A stretch of DNA of 64,000 bases from Ch67 sp041395845 (GCA_041395845.1 JAWKZS010000001.1:372001-436000), one strand, 5' to 3'. Shown: positions 1 to 9,310, numbered from the stretch's first letter. Notes: generated from the sequence alone by a model not told the origin. Translations and numbers: made by a program.

Positions 1-574
1 TGCAGGGGATGCCGTGCACGACGAAATGTCGCGCATGCAGGATGCATCGGAACGTCTCAACTACGTGATCGAAAAAACCGAACAGGCCGCCAACAAGACC
101 ATGGATATGGTGGAAAGTACTATTCCGGTTTCAAGTCAGCTGGGTGATCGGGCCCGTGAATTGAAGCCCGAATGGCAGCGCCTGATGCGCAAGGAAATGA
201 AGCCGGATGAGTTCAGAAAACTGACTCGCGAGGTAGAGCACTTTCTGGAGTTCGCCTGTGAAGAAACCTCCAAAATCGACAGTAATCTGTCGAACATTCT
301 GCTGGCCCAGGACTTTCAGGATTTGACAGGGCAGGTGATCCGTCGCGTCATCCAGCTGGTACATGAAGTCGAAGACAATCTGGTAAATCTGGTAAAAATG
401 GCGGGCACCATTGATCAGATCACCGGAATCAAGCACGAGTTGCCCGAACAGATCAAGGACGACAGCAAGCCTGACATCGGACCGGAAGGCCCCATCGTCA
501 ATCCCGAAAAACGTAACGACGTGGTGTCTGGCCAGGACGAAGTGGATGCACTGCTGTCGAGCCTTGGTTTTTGA
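1..574 (+). CDS. cheZ: Protein phosphatase CheZ (5' end outside window)
   Basis: CheZ dephosphorylates CheY-P and so resets the flagellar switch signal. The frame is open from base 2, before the first possible in-window start (GTG at 14), so the N-terminus lies outside. About 190 residues are present against roughly 210-260 in the family. The segment QDFQDLTGQV (near base 310) carries the D-x3-Q catalytic pair of CheZ, inside the long helical hairpin. The extreme C-terminus, GQDEVDALLSSLGF, is the conserved CheY-binding helix. The gene lies 12 bases upstream of cheA, as in pseudomonad chemotaxis operons. Identity is firm; only the missing start is uncertain. Confidence 0.95.
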   Translation, partial: AGDAVHDEMSRMQDASERLNYVIEKTEQAANKTMDMVESTIPVSSQLGDRARELKPEWQRLMRKEMKPDEFRKLTREVEHFLEFACEETSKIDSNLSNILLAQDFQDLTGQVIRRVIQLVHEVEDNLVNLVKMAGTIDQITGIKHELPEQIKDDSKPDIGPEGPIVNPEKRNDVVSGQDEVDALLSSLGF

Positions 575-586
575 TGGAGTCAGGGT

Positions 587-2936
587 ATGAGTTTTGATGC
601 TGATGAAGAGATTTTACAGGACTTTCTGGTTGAAGCCGGCGAAATCCTGGAAGTGTTATCCGAGCAGTTGGTCGAACTGGAAAACCGCCCTGATGATGCC
701 AACCTGCTGAATGCCATTTTCCGTGGCTTCCATACCGTTAAAGGCGGTGCGGGATTCCTGCAGCTGGAACCGCTGGTAGAGCTCTGTCATGCGGCAGAAA
801 ACGTATTCGACCTGTTGCGCAACAACAAGCTTTCCGTCACCTCGGAACTGATGGATGTCGTGCTGCAATCGCTGGATGCCGTGAACAGCATGTTTGCGCA
901 GGTCAATGGCCGTGCTTTCCCTGAGCCGGCGGACCCGTCGCTGATGGATGCGTTGCACGCCATTATCAACGGCGAATCACCGGCTGCAGCTGCAGCCCAT
1001 GAAGACGTTTACGAAGAAGAAGCGGAAACCGCTGACGCAGCACCTGAAGCCGATGCGCAGGGTGACATTACTGACGAAGAATTTGAACAGCTGCTGGGTG
1101 CGCTTGATCAGGGCCAGCCAGCTGCGTCCACGCCGTCTGCGCCTGCGGCCAGTGGCGGCGGTGATATCGAACTGTTCGGCGAAGACGAAGAAGTTCAGGC
1201 TGCCGCGGGTAGCAGCGATGAGATCACCGAAGACGAATTCGAGGCCCTGCTGGACCAGTTGCACGGCAAAGGCAAAAAGCCCGGCGCTGCGGCGGCGCCT
1301 GAGCCAGCCCAGGCGGCAAAACCTGCCGCAACTGCTGGTGGTTCCGATGAAATCACCGATGATGAATTTGAAGCCCTGCTGGATGAATTGCATGGCAAGG
1401 GCAAGCATGGCGGCACACCCAAAACCGGCGCAGAGCAACCGGCAGCGGCGGCAACACCGGCTGCCGCATCCGGTGCGAGCGGCGATCTGATCACCGACGA
1501 CGAATTCGAATCGCTACTGGATCAATTGCACGGCAAGGGCAAAGGTCCGACCGCCGGTGCGACGAAGCAGGAACAGCCTCCTGCACCCAAGGCGGAAAAG
1601 CCTGCAGCCAAACCGGCCGCCAAGAGCGAACCCAAACCTGCAGCCAAAAGCGAACCCAAGCCCGCTGCCAAGCCTGCGCCAAAACCGGTGGCAGCGGCCA
1701 AAGCAGCGAGCGATACCGACGACGAGGGTGAAGACCGTCGTGCTGGCGCGGCACGGGGTGGTGCTGCCGCTGCGGCCGCACCCAAGGAAGCCGCCGCCGA
1801 GAACACGGTGCGGGTCGATACCAAGCGCCTGGATGACATCATGAATATGGTGGGCGAACTGGTGTTGCGCGCAATCGCCTGGTGCGTCTGTGGCTGCGCA
1901 GCGCCGATGAAGATCTGGCGAAGGCGGTGGCGAACCCGGATGTAGTCAATGGCGACTCCAGACCGCCGCCATGCGAAACCCGCATGCAGCCGATCAAGAA
2001 AGTGTTTGGCCGCTTCCCGCGGGTTGCATGACCTGGCCCGCAACCTGAAGAAAGAAATCAATCTGGAACTGGAAGGCGAAGAAACCGGATTCGACAAGCT
2101 AGAATCTGGTGGAAGCGCTGGCCGACCCGGGTTGCGCACCTGGTGCGAAACAGTGTCGACTACGGCATCGAAGCGCCGGATGTGCGGGAGAAAATGGGCA
2201 AGCCAGCATGGGGCGCGGTGCTGGCGGTAGAGCAGGAAGGTGATCATATCGTACGATGACGGCGGTATGATCCGAATGTCCTTTCGCCGCAAAGCGGTGG
2301 AAAGGGTCTGATGGACACCGAAACTGCTGATCGCCTGAGTGATCAGGAAGCCTTTAATCTGATTTTCCATCCTGGCTTTTCCACCAAGGATCAAATATCT
2401 GATGTATCTGGTCGCGGCATGGATGTGGTGAAAACCGGATCAGCCAGCTTCAACGGCACCATTGATGTGAAATCAGAAAAATATCGGTACCGGATTGCGG
2501 GATCAAGGTACCGCTCACGCTGGCAATCATGCCGGACACTACGGTGATGCTGGGCAAGCAGGCCTTCGCGTTACCCCCGGTGAACGTGAACGAAATTTTT
2601 CATCTCGATCTGTCGCGTACCAATGCTGCTGATGGTCAGGAAGTAGTTGTTGTGCGTGAAAAGGCGCTACCTCTGTTCTATCTCAAACGCTGGCTGGTGC
2701 GTGGTGCATCAGCCGGGAACGGGAAGCCCATGTGGTCATTGTCAGTGTGGGCACCCAGAAAGTCGGATTTGGTCGTGGATCAGCTGATTGGTCAGGAAGA
2801 AGTGGTGATCAAGCCACTGGGCAAAATGCTGCACGGTACGCCGGGTATGGCAGGCGCAACCATCACAGGTGATGGACGCATCGCGTTGATTCTGGATATT
2901 CCGAGCATGCTGAAAGCCTACGCACACCGATCCTGA
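587..2936 (+). CDS. cheA: Chemotaxis histidine kinase CheA, frame-disrupted
   Basis: CheA is the cytoplasmic kinase that passes phosphate to CheY and CheB from receptor arrays. A ribosome site (GGAG) precedes ATG 587. The first 125 residues are a histidine-phosphotransfer domain with the site HTVKGGAGF. Residues about 159-321 form a low-complexity linker with four copies of a short acidic motif, followed by an Ala/Pro/Lys-rich stretch. The dimerisation segment (DTKRLDDIMNMVGELVL) is intact, but from about 1866 the frame breaks repeatedly: near 1866, 2025, several times between 2100 and 2300, at 2425-2520, and a compensating pair near 2716 and 2766. Kinase and CheW-like domains can still be followed across frames (DLARNLKKEINLELEGEE, SDVSGRG, KPLGKMLHGTPG). 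Either dense consensus errors or a decayed gene; the intact neighbours favour errors. Confidence 0.85.
1061..1549 (+). repeat. Four copies of an acidic DEFEALLDxLHGKGK motif in the CheA linker
   Basis: Translated repeats begin at CheA residues 159, 209, 253 and 299 (bases 1061, 1211, 1343 and 1481). The first is divergent (GDITDEEFEQLLGALDQG); the other three are nearly identical (ITxDEFEALLDxLHGKGK). They are separated by Ala/Pro-rich spacers of about 20-30 residues. They resemble the CheZ C-terminal tail (DEVDALLSSLGF) and the known CheY-binding N-terminus of FliM, which suggests CheY docking; that role is inference. Confidence 0.85.
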
Positions 2937-2980
2937 TGTGGTGCATGCTGCGGTCTGCACAAAGAGGCAGGAGAAACTGA

Positions 2981-4115
2981 ATGCCGATTCAAGTGCTTGT
3001 TGTCGATGACTCAGCATTTTTTCGCAGACGAATAAAGGAAATTCTGGAACGGAATCCCGAGATCAAGGTTATTGGCTTCGCTGACAATGGCCGGATGGCG
3101 ATTGAAAAGGCGGCGGAGCTGCAACCGGATGTCATCACCATGGATTATGAAATGCCGTTGCTGGATGGCATTTCAGCCGTGCGCGCCATCATGGCTGCAC
3201 GTCCAACGCCCATCATGATGTTTTCTTCCCTCAGCTTCGAAGGTGCCCGGGTAACCCTGGATGCACTGGATGCCGGAGCGCTGGATTATTTGCCGAAAAG
3301 TTTTGAATCGATGGCAGGCGATCCGGGGGAAAGTGCGCGCATCCCAGACAAGGTCATCGCGATTCGCCCGGCGCGGACGCTTCATGGGCCGCCCGGCGGT
3401 CAGTACTGCGGCACCCGCCCGCCCTGAACCAGCGCCGGCTGCACCAAGAGCGGTTGCCCGTCCTGCTGCTGTTTCACCTGCGGCTCGCCCCTGCTGCGCC
3501 GGCAGCGCCAGCCGCAGCCGGTGGTGCTTCTCCGCTGGATGCGCTGAAAGGTGAACGGCCGCGGCTGGCGCTGATGATCGGTGCCTCTACCGGTGCCCCG
3601 CAGCATTGCAGAATATTCACCGCCTTGCCGGCAATGTTTCGTGTTCCATTTTGCTGGTGCAGCACATGCCCAGCACATTCACTACCGCGTTTGCCGAACG
3701 TCTCGACCGGTTGTGCAAGATTCGGGTCAAAGAAGCCGAAGACAATGACATGCTGCGTCCCGGACATGCGTTGCTCGCGCCCGGTGGCAAGCAGATGCTG
3801 ATTGAAGGGCGCGGTCAGTCGGTGTCCATCATCGAAGGCAATGAGAAAATCCAGTACAAACCCAGCGTCGATATCACCTTTGGTTCAGCTGCGCGCAGTG
3901 TAAAAGGCAAGGTTCTTGCAATAGTGCTGACGGGAATGGGTCAGGACGGGCGTGAAGGCTGCAAGCTGCTCAAACGCTGCAATGCAACCGTGTGGACCCA
4001 GAACGAGCAGAGCTGTGTCGTATACGGCATGCCGATGGCGGTGGAAACAGCGGGATTATCCGATGCTGTTGTGGACATCAAGGATCTGGGCAAGTTACTG
4101 AGCGAGATTCGCTGA
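2981..4115 (+). CDS. cheB: Protein-glutamate methylesterase CheB, frame-disrupted
   Basis: CheB demethylates and deamidates chemoreceptors when phosphorylated by CheA. The N-terminal receiver domain (to about base 3350) is clean, with VVDDSAFFRR and the phosphoacceptor in TMDYEMP. The Ala/Pro-rich linker then changes frame near 3375 and 3478, and a third break falls between about 3600 and 3640. The methylesterase domain is recognisable across these breaks: IGASTGAP holds the catalytic Ser, LLVQHMPSTF the His, and GMGQDGREG the Asp. From 3640 to the TGA at 4113 the frame is continuous. It sits between cheA and motC, its usual place. The breaks continue the damaged stretch of cheA and look like consensus indels. 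Confidence 0.87.
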
Positions 4116-4119
4116 CATC

Positions 4120-4863
4120 ATGGATATCTTGAGCATACTGGGCATCGTGATCGGGCTGGCCGCGATTATCGGCGGCAATGCCATGGAAGGCGGACACCTG
4201 TCCGGGCTTGCCAATGGTCCAGCTGCCGTCATCGTGCTGGGCGGCACCTTTGGTGCAGCCATGTTGCAGACGCCCATGCACACGTTTCGTCATTCGTTCG
4301 TCATCCTGCGCTGGATTATCTTTCCCCCTGTCACCAACATGCGGGACAACATTTCCAAAGTCATCAACTGGAGTATGACGGCGCGCAAGGAAGGCTTGCT
4401 CGGACTCGAAGCCATCACCGAAAACGAATCCGATCCGTTTGCCCGCAAGGGTCTGCAATTGCTGGTGGATGGTGGCGAACCCGAAGCCATTCGCAGCATT
4501 CTGGAAGTCGAACTGATCACCCAGGAAGACCGCGATCTGCAGGCATCAAAAGTCTTCGAAGCCATGGGCGGCTATTCGCCTACTATCGGCATCATCGGCG
4601 CGGTGATGGGGCTGATTCACGTGATGGGTAATCTGGCCGATCCCAGCAAGCTGGGTGGTGGTATTGCCACCGCATTTGTGGCCACGATTTATGGTGTCGG
4701 TGTGGCCAACCTGCTGTTCCTGCCCATTGCCAGCAAACTGAAAACCACCATCAAAGCCCACAGCAGTCAGCGCGAAATGATCATCGAAGGACTGATCGCC
4801 ATTGCCGATGGCGAAAACCCGCGCACGATCGAAATGAAGCTGGAAGGTTATATCCAGTCGTGA
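4120..4863 (+). CDS. motC: Flagellar motor stator protein MotC (MotA family)
   Basis: MotC is the four-helix inner-membrane stator subunit that pairs with MotD to drive the flagellar motor by ion flow. The 247-residue product matches the family length. It begins MDILSILGIVIGLAAIIGG (first membrane helix) and has further hydrophobic segments near residues 35-50, 150-170 and 185-205. The glycine-rich segment around VMGLIHVMGNL is typical of MotA-type proteins. The start codon lies 4 bases after the cheB stop, so it is probably translationally coupled. Placement inside the che operon is why I call it MotC rather than MotA. Confidence 0.93.
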   Translation: MDILSILGIVIGLAAIIGGNAMEGGHLSGLANGPAAVIVLGGTFGAAMLQTPMHTFRHSFVILRWIIFPPVTNMRDNISKVINWSMTARKEGLLGLEAITENESDPFARKGLQLLVDGGEPEAIRSILEVELITQEDRDLQASKVFEAMGGYSPTIGIIGAVMGLIHVMGNLADPSKLGGGIATAFVATIYGVGVANLLFLPIASKLKTTIKAHSSQREMIIEGLIAIADGENPRTIEMKLEGYIQS

Positions 4864-4926
4864 AGCTGAATAGGACGCACACACAGGCGCAGGGGTATGA
4901 GCAGCCGGGCTTATCGGGGGCGTTTT

Positions 4927-5928
4927 ATGATTCGCCGCAGACACGAAGAGGTTCATGAAAATCATGAACGCTGGGTGATTTCCTACGCGGATTTCATCAC
5001 GCTGCTGTTCGCCTTCTTTGTGGTGATGTATTCCATCTCGTCCGTGAATGAAGGCAAGTACAAGGTGCTGTCGGATTCACTGGTGAACGTGTTTCATGCC
5101 CAGACCCGCACCATCGATCCTGTCACTGTCGGCGACCATCAGACCCGATTCAGCAACGATCAGCTGATCCAGTTACCGGTTCCCGGTGATTACCCCAGCA
5201 ATGACGACTACAAGTACAGCGTCGAAAGTATTTTTGACGAGGTGGAAAACCGCGCCGTCAAACAGGGCGACATGCGTGACAACGAAGTCAGTCATTTGAC
5301 GAAAATGTCCGAACGTCTGGCGTTTGTGCTGCAACAGCAATTGGATGCCAACGAGGTGGAAATCAAGAATGCCGGTGACTGGATCGAAGTGAATATCCAG
5401 GCCAGCGTACTGTTTCCCAGTGGCAGTGCCACCCTGGCTGCACCGGCCCGTGACATTCTTGGAAAAGTGGCAGGAATTTTGAAAGAGTCCACCAATCCGA
5501 TTCACGTGGAAGGTTATACCGACAATATGCCGATCGAAACCCGTCAATTTCCCTCGAACTGGGAATTGTCTGCCGCCCGGGCGGCAAGTGTTGTCCGCCT
5601 GTTCCAGGAACGCGAGTTGGCGCCGGAGCGCATGGCTGCCGTGGGCTACGGCGAATTTCATCCGGTAGCGGACAATGCTACCGAAGAAGGACGTGCCCGC
5701 AATCGTCGCATTGCGCTGGTGATCTCGAAGAACGAACCGGTGGATACTGCAGAACCGCAGGCGGCGCCTGCGCCGGATTACAAGCTGGGCAGTGCGCCAA
5801 CCCCGAGTGCACCGAAGCAGGTAGGGCCGGCAGCGGCGACGCAGACGGAGGTGCCGTTGCGTATCATCCGGTTGCAGGATGGCGGCCTGCTGTTTTCCAA
5901 TGAGCCACCGGCTCAGGCGGCGCCATGA
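4927..5928 (+). CDS. motD: Flagellar motor protein MotD (MotB family)
   Basis: Stator subunit that anchors the motor to peptidoglycan. The N-terminus MIRRRHEEVHENHERW followed by VISYADFITLLFAFFVVMYS is the MotB/MotD single membrane helix; the Asp in SYADF is the conserved proton-channel residue. A C-terminal OmpA-like peptidoglycan-binding domain spans about residues 155-265 (HVEGYTDNMP, NWELSAARA, RRIALVIS), followed by a Pro/Ala-rich tail. An in-frame ATG 30 bases upstream (4897) also has an AGGGG nearby, so the exact start is uncertain; I chose 4927 because family members begin close to the RRR-HEE motif. The stop overlaps the parC start (ATGA). Confidence 0.93.
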   Translation: MIRRRHEEVHENHERWVISYADFITLLFAFFVVMYSISSVNEGKYKVLSDSLVNVFHAQTRTIDPVTVGDHQTRFSNDQLIQLPVPGDYPSNDDYKYSVESIFDEVENRAVKQGDMRDNEVSHLTKMSERLAFVLQQQLDANEVEIKNAGDWIEVNIQASVLFPSGSATLAAPARDILGKVAGILKESTNPIHVEGYTDNMPIETRQFPSNWELSAARAASVVRLFQERELAPERMAAVGYGEFHPVADNATEEGRARNRRIALVISKNEPVDTAEPQAAPAPDYKLGSAPTPSAPKQVGPAAATQTEVPLRIIRLQDGGLLFSNEPPAQAAP

Positions 5929-6725
5929 AGATCTGGGCGGTTGCAAACCAGAAAGGTGGTGTGGGCAAAACCACCACCGTTGTTGGACTGGGTGGATTGC
6001 TTGCTGCTGCGGGAAAGCGGGTATTGCTGGTGGATCTCGATCCGCACGGTTCCCTCACCAGTTATTTCAAACACAATCCCGACGAGATGGAAAAATCCGT
6101 CTATCAGCTGTTCCAGCATCAGGGTCAGGTGCCCGAAGCATTGCCCCGTCAGTTGATTCTCAATACTGGTTATGAACGGCTGGATTTTCTGCCGGCATCC
6201 ACCTCGCTGGCGATGCTGGAACGCCAGGCGGTCAGTCAGGGTGGAGCAGGGCTGGTGATATCCCGTACGCTAGCCTGGCTGTGGAACGACTACGATTATG
6301 TGCTGATGGATACGCCGCCGATTCTGGGTGTGCTGCTGATCAATGCCATGGCGGCCTGTCAGATGATGCTGTTGCCGGTGCAGACCGAATTCCTCGCGAT
6401 CAAGGGACTGGAACGCATGATGCGCACTCTGCAGATGGTGATGAAATCCCAGAAGCGGGAATTTCCCTACTGGGTGATTCCCACCATGTTCGATCGCCGC
6501 ACCCAGGCGTCCGTGGGCAGTCTGCGTCTGCTGCGTCAAACCTATGACGGTCATATCTGGCCGTCGGCGATCATGGTGGATACGCGATTGCGGGATGCCA
6601 GCAAGGCCGGTGTGCCGCCCAATCTGTTCGATCCGGGGGGGCGGGCCGTGAAGGCTTACGCCTCTCTGCTAAAATACCTATTGACCCACGAACCAGCCGA
6701 GGTGCGGAAGCAGCTTGTACCGTAA
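5925..6725 (+). CDS. parC: ParA-family ATPase ParC for chemoreceptor array positioning
   Basis: MinD/ParA-type ATPase of 266 residues. It begins MKIWAVANQKGGVGKTT, the deviant Walker A motif of ParA proteins, with Walker B-like segments VLLVDLDPHG and VLMDTPP. Chromosomal parA-like genes found between motD and cheW are ParC, which directs polar placement of chemotaxis arrays together with ParP (established in Vibrio and Pseudomonas). The start overlaps the motD stop and the next gene begins 5 bases after its stop, so it is embedded in the operon. There is no parB or parS partner here, arguing against a chromosome partition role. Confidence 0.88.
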   Translation: MKIWAVANQKGGVGKTTTVVGLGGLLAAAGKRVLLVDLDPHGSLTSYFKHNPDEMEKSVYQLFQHQGQVPEALPRQLILNTGYERLDFLPASTSLAMLERQAVSQGGAGLVISRTLAWLWNDYDYVLMDTPPILGVLLINAMAACQMMLLPVQTEFLAIKGLERMMRTLQMVMKSQKREFPYWVIPTMFDRRTQASVGSLRLLRQTYDGHIWPSAIMVDTRLRDASKAGVPPNLFDPGGRAVKAYASLLKYLLTHEPAEVRKQLVP

Positions 6726-6730
6726 CCCGC

Positions 6731-7696
6731 ATGAACGAAGACCAACACGAATCCCCGCCGGCCAATGCCATGGATCAGGCGTTGATGGATTATCTGGAAG
6801 ATATTCTCGGTGCCCCTGACCGCGGCAAGCCGCGACCAGCTGTTGCCAAGCCCCAGAATGTCACGCCGCTGGAAGTGGTGAAACCCCGCCCGACACCGGC
6901 GGACGTCACGCCGTTGCCGCTGAAAACCGAATCCCGGCAACCTGCGCCACGCCCGTTTCTGCAGGAAGAAAAGCCAAAAACGTTATCCACCCTGAATTTG
7001 CTGAACCTGCGTCCGCCGCCGGAACCGCCCAAACCTGTCTTGGTGCCGGTGGAAAAGCCGGCACCGGTGGAAGCGAAAAAGCCTGCGCCACCGGTCGCAC
7101 CGCCAGCGGAGCCGGTCATTGCGCCAGCCAAACCCGCAGCGCCACCAGCTCCCGTCGCACCTGATCCCGTCGCGGTCGAAGCCAGCGACGAAGAAGATGC
7201 ACGCCTGCCTGCGGTGGAACCAGCCCGGCAACCCAGCCCCCGTCCGGAGTGGGCGGAGCAACGCTTCGAGTGTCTGATATTCAACGTGGCCGGCCTGAAG
7301 CTGGCCGTACCGCTGATCACCCTGGGTGCCATCCATCGAATTGACCGCAAACTCAATGCGTTACCGCATCAGAGCGACTGGTTTATCGGCATCCTGCAGA
7401 CCCCTGCCGCAGGCAATATCAAGGTGCTGGATACGGCGCTCTGTGTCATGCCCGAACGCTATGATCCGGCCAGCCGCGACAACCTGGCCTATGTGCTGAC
7501 AATTCACGGTTATGCCTGGGGCCTGGCCTGTCACAGCGTGGAAAAGTCGATCACCCTTGAGCCCCATCAGGTCAAGTGGCGATCCGAGCGAGGCAAACGC
7601 CCCTGGCTGGCAGGCACGGTGATCGATCATATGTGTGCCCTGATTGATACCGAGGGTTTCGGCGACGTTATCCGCAAAGCCGAACAGCAAACATAA
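6731..7696 (+). CDS. parP: CheW-domain protein ParP
   Basis: 321-residue protein. Residues 1-165 are low complexity and rich in Pro, Ala, Val and Lys (for example PPPEPPKPVLVPVEKPAPVE). The last ~150 residues form a CheW-like domain (RFECLIFNVAGLKLAVPLITLGAIHRI, then WFIGILQTPAAGNIKVLDTA). This arrangement, directly after parC, matches ParP, which links ParC to the CheA/chemoreceptor array through its C-terminal domain. The start is ATG 6731, 5 bases after the parC stop. It is distinct from the two short cheW genes that follow. Confidence 0.86.
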   Translation: MNEDQHESPPANAMDQALMDYLEDILGAPDRGKPRPAVAKPQNVTPLEVVKPRPTPADVTPLPLKTESRQPAPRPFLQEEKPKTLSTLNLLNLRPPPEPPKPVLVPVEKPAPVEAKKPAPPVAPPAEPVIAPAKPAAPPAPVAPDPVAVEASDEEDARLPAVEPARQPSPRPEWAEQRFECLIFNVAGLKLAVPLITLGAIHRIDRKLNALPHQSDWFIGILQTPAAGNIKVLDTALCVMPERYDPASRDNLAYVLTIHGYAWGLACHSVEKSITLEPHQVKWRSERGKRPWLAGTVIDHMCALIDTEGFGDVIRKAEQQT

Positions 7697-7707
7697 CGCG
7701 GCGTCGA

Positions 7708-7736
7708 CTGGCAAGGTGTCGAGCCTGAACTATAGT
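7708..7736 (+). promoter_or_regulatory. Candidate sigma-70 promoter before the cheW pair
   Basis: CTGGCA (7708-7713, four of six matches to TTGACA) and TATAGT (7731-7736, five of six to TATAAT) are separated by exactly 17 bases. The element lies in the 84-base gap between parP and the first cheW, 45 bases before its ATG, so it could give the cheW-cheW-DUF2802 group its own transcription. Confidence 0.45.
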
Positions 7737-7780
7737 TAGAAAACAAAAGCTTAAACAAACGCGTCGTGGGTGAAAGAGCG

Positions 7781-8263
7781 ATGGCAAAAGCAGCGCAGAG
7801 CCGGTCCAGTGATGATCCGGTGATTCAGTGGGTTACCTTCAAATTGGCCGGCGAAACCTATGGCATCAACGTGATGCAGGTGCAGGAGGTTTTGCGCTAC
7901 ACGGACATCGCTCCGGTGCCTGGGGCGTCCCATCATGTATTGGGCATTATCAACCTGCGTGGCAAGGTTGTGACCGTGATTGACACGCGGATGCGTTTTG
8001 GCTTGCCGCGCGGCGATATTACCGACAACACCCGCATCGTGATCATCGAAGCCAGCTCCCATGTGGTGGGCATTCTGGTGGATAGCGTGGCAGAAGTGGT
8101 GTACCTGCGTCAGTCGGAAATCGACAGCACGCCCAACGTTGGTAACGACGACAGTTCCCGTTATATCCAGGGTGTGTGTCACAAGGATGGCGAACTGCTC
8201 ATTCTGATCGACCTGGACAAGATGCTCACTGAAGAAGAGTGGGCCGAACTCGAAGTGCTTTGA
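7781..8263 (+). CDS. cheW: Chemotaxis coupling protein CheW, copy 1
   Basis: CheW bridges chemoreceptors and CheA in the array. The 160-residue product is a single CheW domain: VTFKLAGETYGINVMQVQEVLRY, then the GIINLRGKVVTVIDTR core and a C-terminal LLILIDLDKML strand. ATG 7781 is preceded by GAAAGAG; an in-frame GTG at 7766 is less likely. The gene ends only 23 bases before a second, similar cheW, making a tandem pair. Confidence 0.94.
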   Translation: MAKAAQSRSSDDPVIQWVTFKLAGETYGINVMQVQEVLRYTDIAPVPGASHHVLGIINLRGKVVTVIDTRMRFGLPRGDITDNTRIVIIEASSHVVGILVDSVAEVVYLRQSEIDSTPNVGNDDSSRYIQGVCHKDGELLILIDLDKMLTEEEWAELEVL

Positions 8264-8286
8264 CCGGAAGCCGGAGCAAGTCTGAC

Positions 8287-8769
8287 ATGGCAAGAAAAGA
8301 TGTTGCATTGGATGATCATGTTACGCAGTGGGGCACCTTTCGTCTGGGCGACGAAATCTACGGCGTGAACGTCATGCAGATCCGCGAAGTATTGCGGTAC
8401 ACCGAAATTACGCCGGTACCCGGCGCTCCGTATTTTGTACTGGGCATCATCAACCTGCGCGGTAACGTTGTCACGGTGATCGACACCCGCACGCGGTTTG
8501 GTCTGTCCACAGGTGAAGTCGATAACAACACCCGTATTGTGATTGTCGAAGTCGACAAGCAGGTGATTGGCATGCTGGTGGACAGCGTTGCGGAAGTCAC
8601 CTATCTGAAAGAATCGGAAATCGAAAAGGCACCCAGTGTCGGCAATGAAGAAACGTCGAAATTTATTACTGGCGTGTGCAACAAGAATGATGAATTGTTG
8701 ATTCTGATTGATCTGGAGCGCATGATCCAGACAGGTAATCCGGGACTTGGTGAAGCCGCAGGCTTCTGA
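8287..8769 (+). CDS. cheW: Chemotaxis coupling protein CheW, copy 2
   Basis: Second single-domain CheW, also 160 residues and clearly paralogous to copy 1: both share YGxNVMQxxEVLRYT, the GIINLRGxVVTVIDTRxRFGL core, NTRIVI and LLILIDLxxM. This copy ends with a short GNPGLGEAAGF tail not seen in copy 1. A GGAGCAAG ribosome site precedes ATG 8287. It lies between copy 1 and the DUF2802 gene. Two adjacent intact copies suggest either a recent duplication or a division of work among receptor types; the sequence alone cannot tell. Confidence 0.93.
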   Translation: MARKDVALDDHVTQWGTFRLGDEIYGVNVMQIREVLRYTEITPVPGAPYFVLGIINLRGNVVTVIDTRTRFGLSTGEVDNNTRIVIVEVDKQVIGMLVDSVAEVTYLKESEIEKAPSVGNEETSKFITGVCNKNDELLILIDLERMIQTGNPGLGEAAGF

Positions 8770-8780
8770 CAGGAGTAGGC

Positions 8781-9182
8781 ATGTTCGATCTGTTCTGGCT
8801 GGGCGTAGCGATTGCAGTAGTACTGTGCTGCACATTGCTGTTTCTGCTGTTGCAAACCCGACAGTTGCGACAGCAGCAGACGCTGCTTGAAGAACAGAAG
8901 CGCGTGCTGGAAACTCGTATCAAGAGTCTGGAAACCAAACTGGAGTTTGTGACCACCGGCAGCAAGGGCATTGGTCAGCGTCTGATGACGGCTGAAAAGA
9001 AGCTGAACCAGGCGTTGGAAAAGCAGGACGAGCTGCTCAGCAATAACAAGGATGCGCTGTTCCAGCGTCAGGCAGAGCGCCTGCTCAAGCAACCGCTGCC
9101 TGCCGCCGACGATGCAGCGCTGTCCCGCTCCGAAGCCAAATTAATGGCGCTGGTTGGCGGCAAACCGAACGACAAGTCCTAA
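8781..9182 (+). CDS. DUF2802 membrane-anchored coiled-coil protein
   Basis: 133-residue protein with one N-terminal membrane helix (FWLGVAIAVVLCCTLLFLLL), a long coiled coil (about residues 27-90, many Gln/Glu/Lys heptads) and a C-terminal segment, ALFQRQAERLLKQ, followed by a short tail. Small proteins of this DUF2802 type regularly follow cheW in pseudomonad chemotaxis operons; no function is established. A GGAG site lies 9 bases before ATG 8781. It is the last gene of the chemotaxis operon. Confidence 0.8.
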   Translation: MFDLFWLGVAIAVVLCCTLLFLLLQTRQLRQQQTLLEEQKRVLETRIKSLETKLEFVTTGSKGIGQRLMTAEKKLNQALEKQDELLSNNKDALFQRQAERLLKQPLPAADDAALSRSEAKLMALVGGKPNDKS

Positions 9183-9244
9183 CCCCGTTAGTTGTGCCTG
9201 AAGGTTGACGCGGGAATCGAAAATTTTCTTATTTAATTCAGTAA

Positions 9245-9263
9245 GTTGCATATAGTTTGCAAC
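9245..9263. repeat. Perfect GTTGCA/TGCAAC inverted repeat
   Basis: GTTGCA (9245-9250) and TGCAAC (9258-9263) flank a 7-base AT-rich spacer in the 168-base gap between the chemotaxis operon and the rhodanese-like gene. The dyad could be a regulator site for the downstream gene; no factor is identified. Confidence 0.4.
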
Positions 9264-9310
9264 ATTCTTATCGCCAAATATTCCATCTGCCAAAAGACCC
9301 CACACCTATA

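Noticed and set aside
1522..2394. Long minus-strand frame across the damaged part of cheA
   Set aside because: The plus-strand CheA signal continues across frames; the minus-strand product has no recognisable domain.
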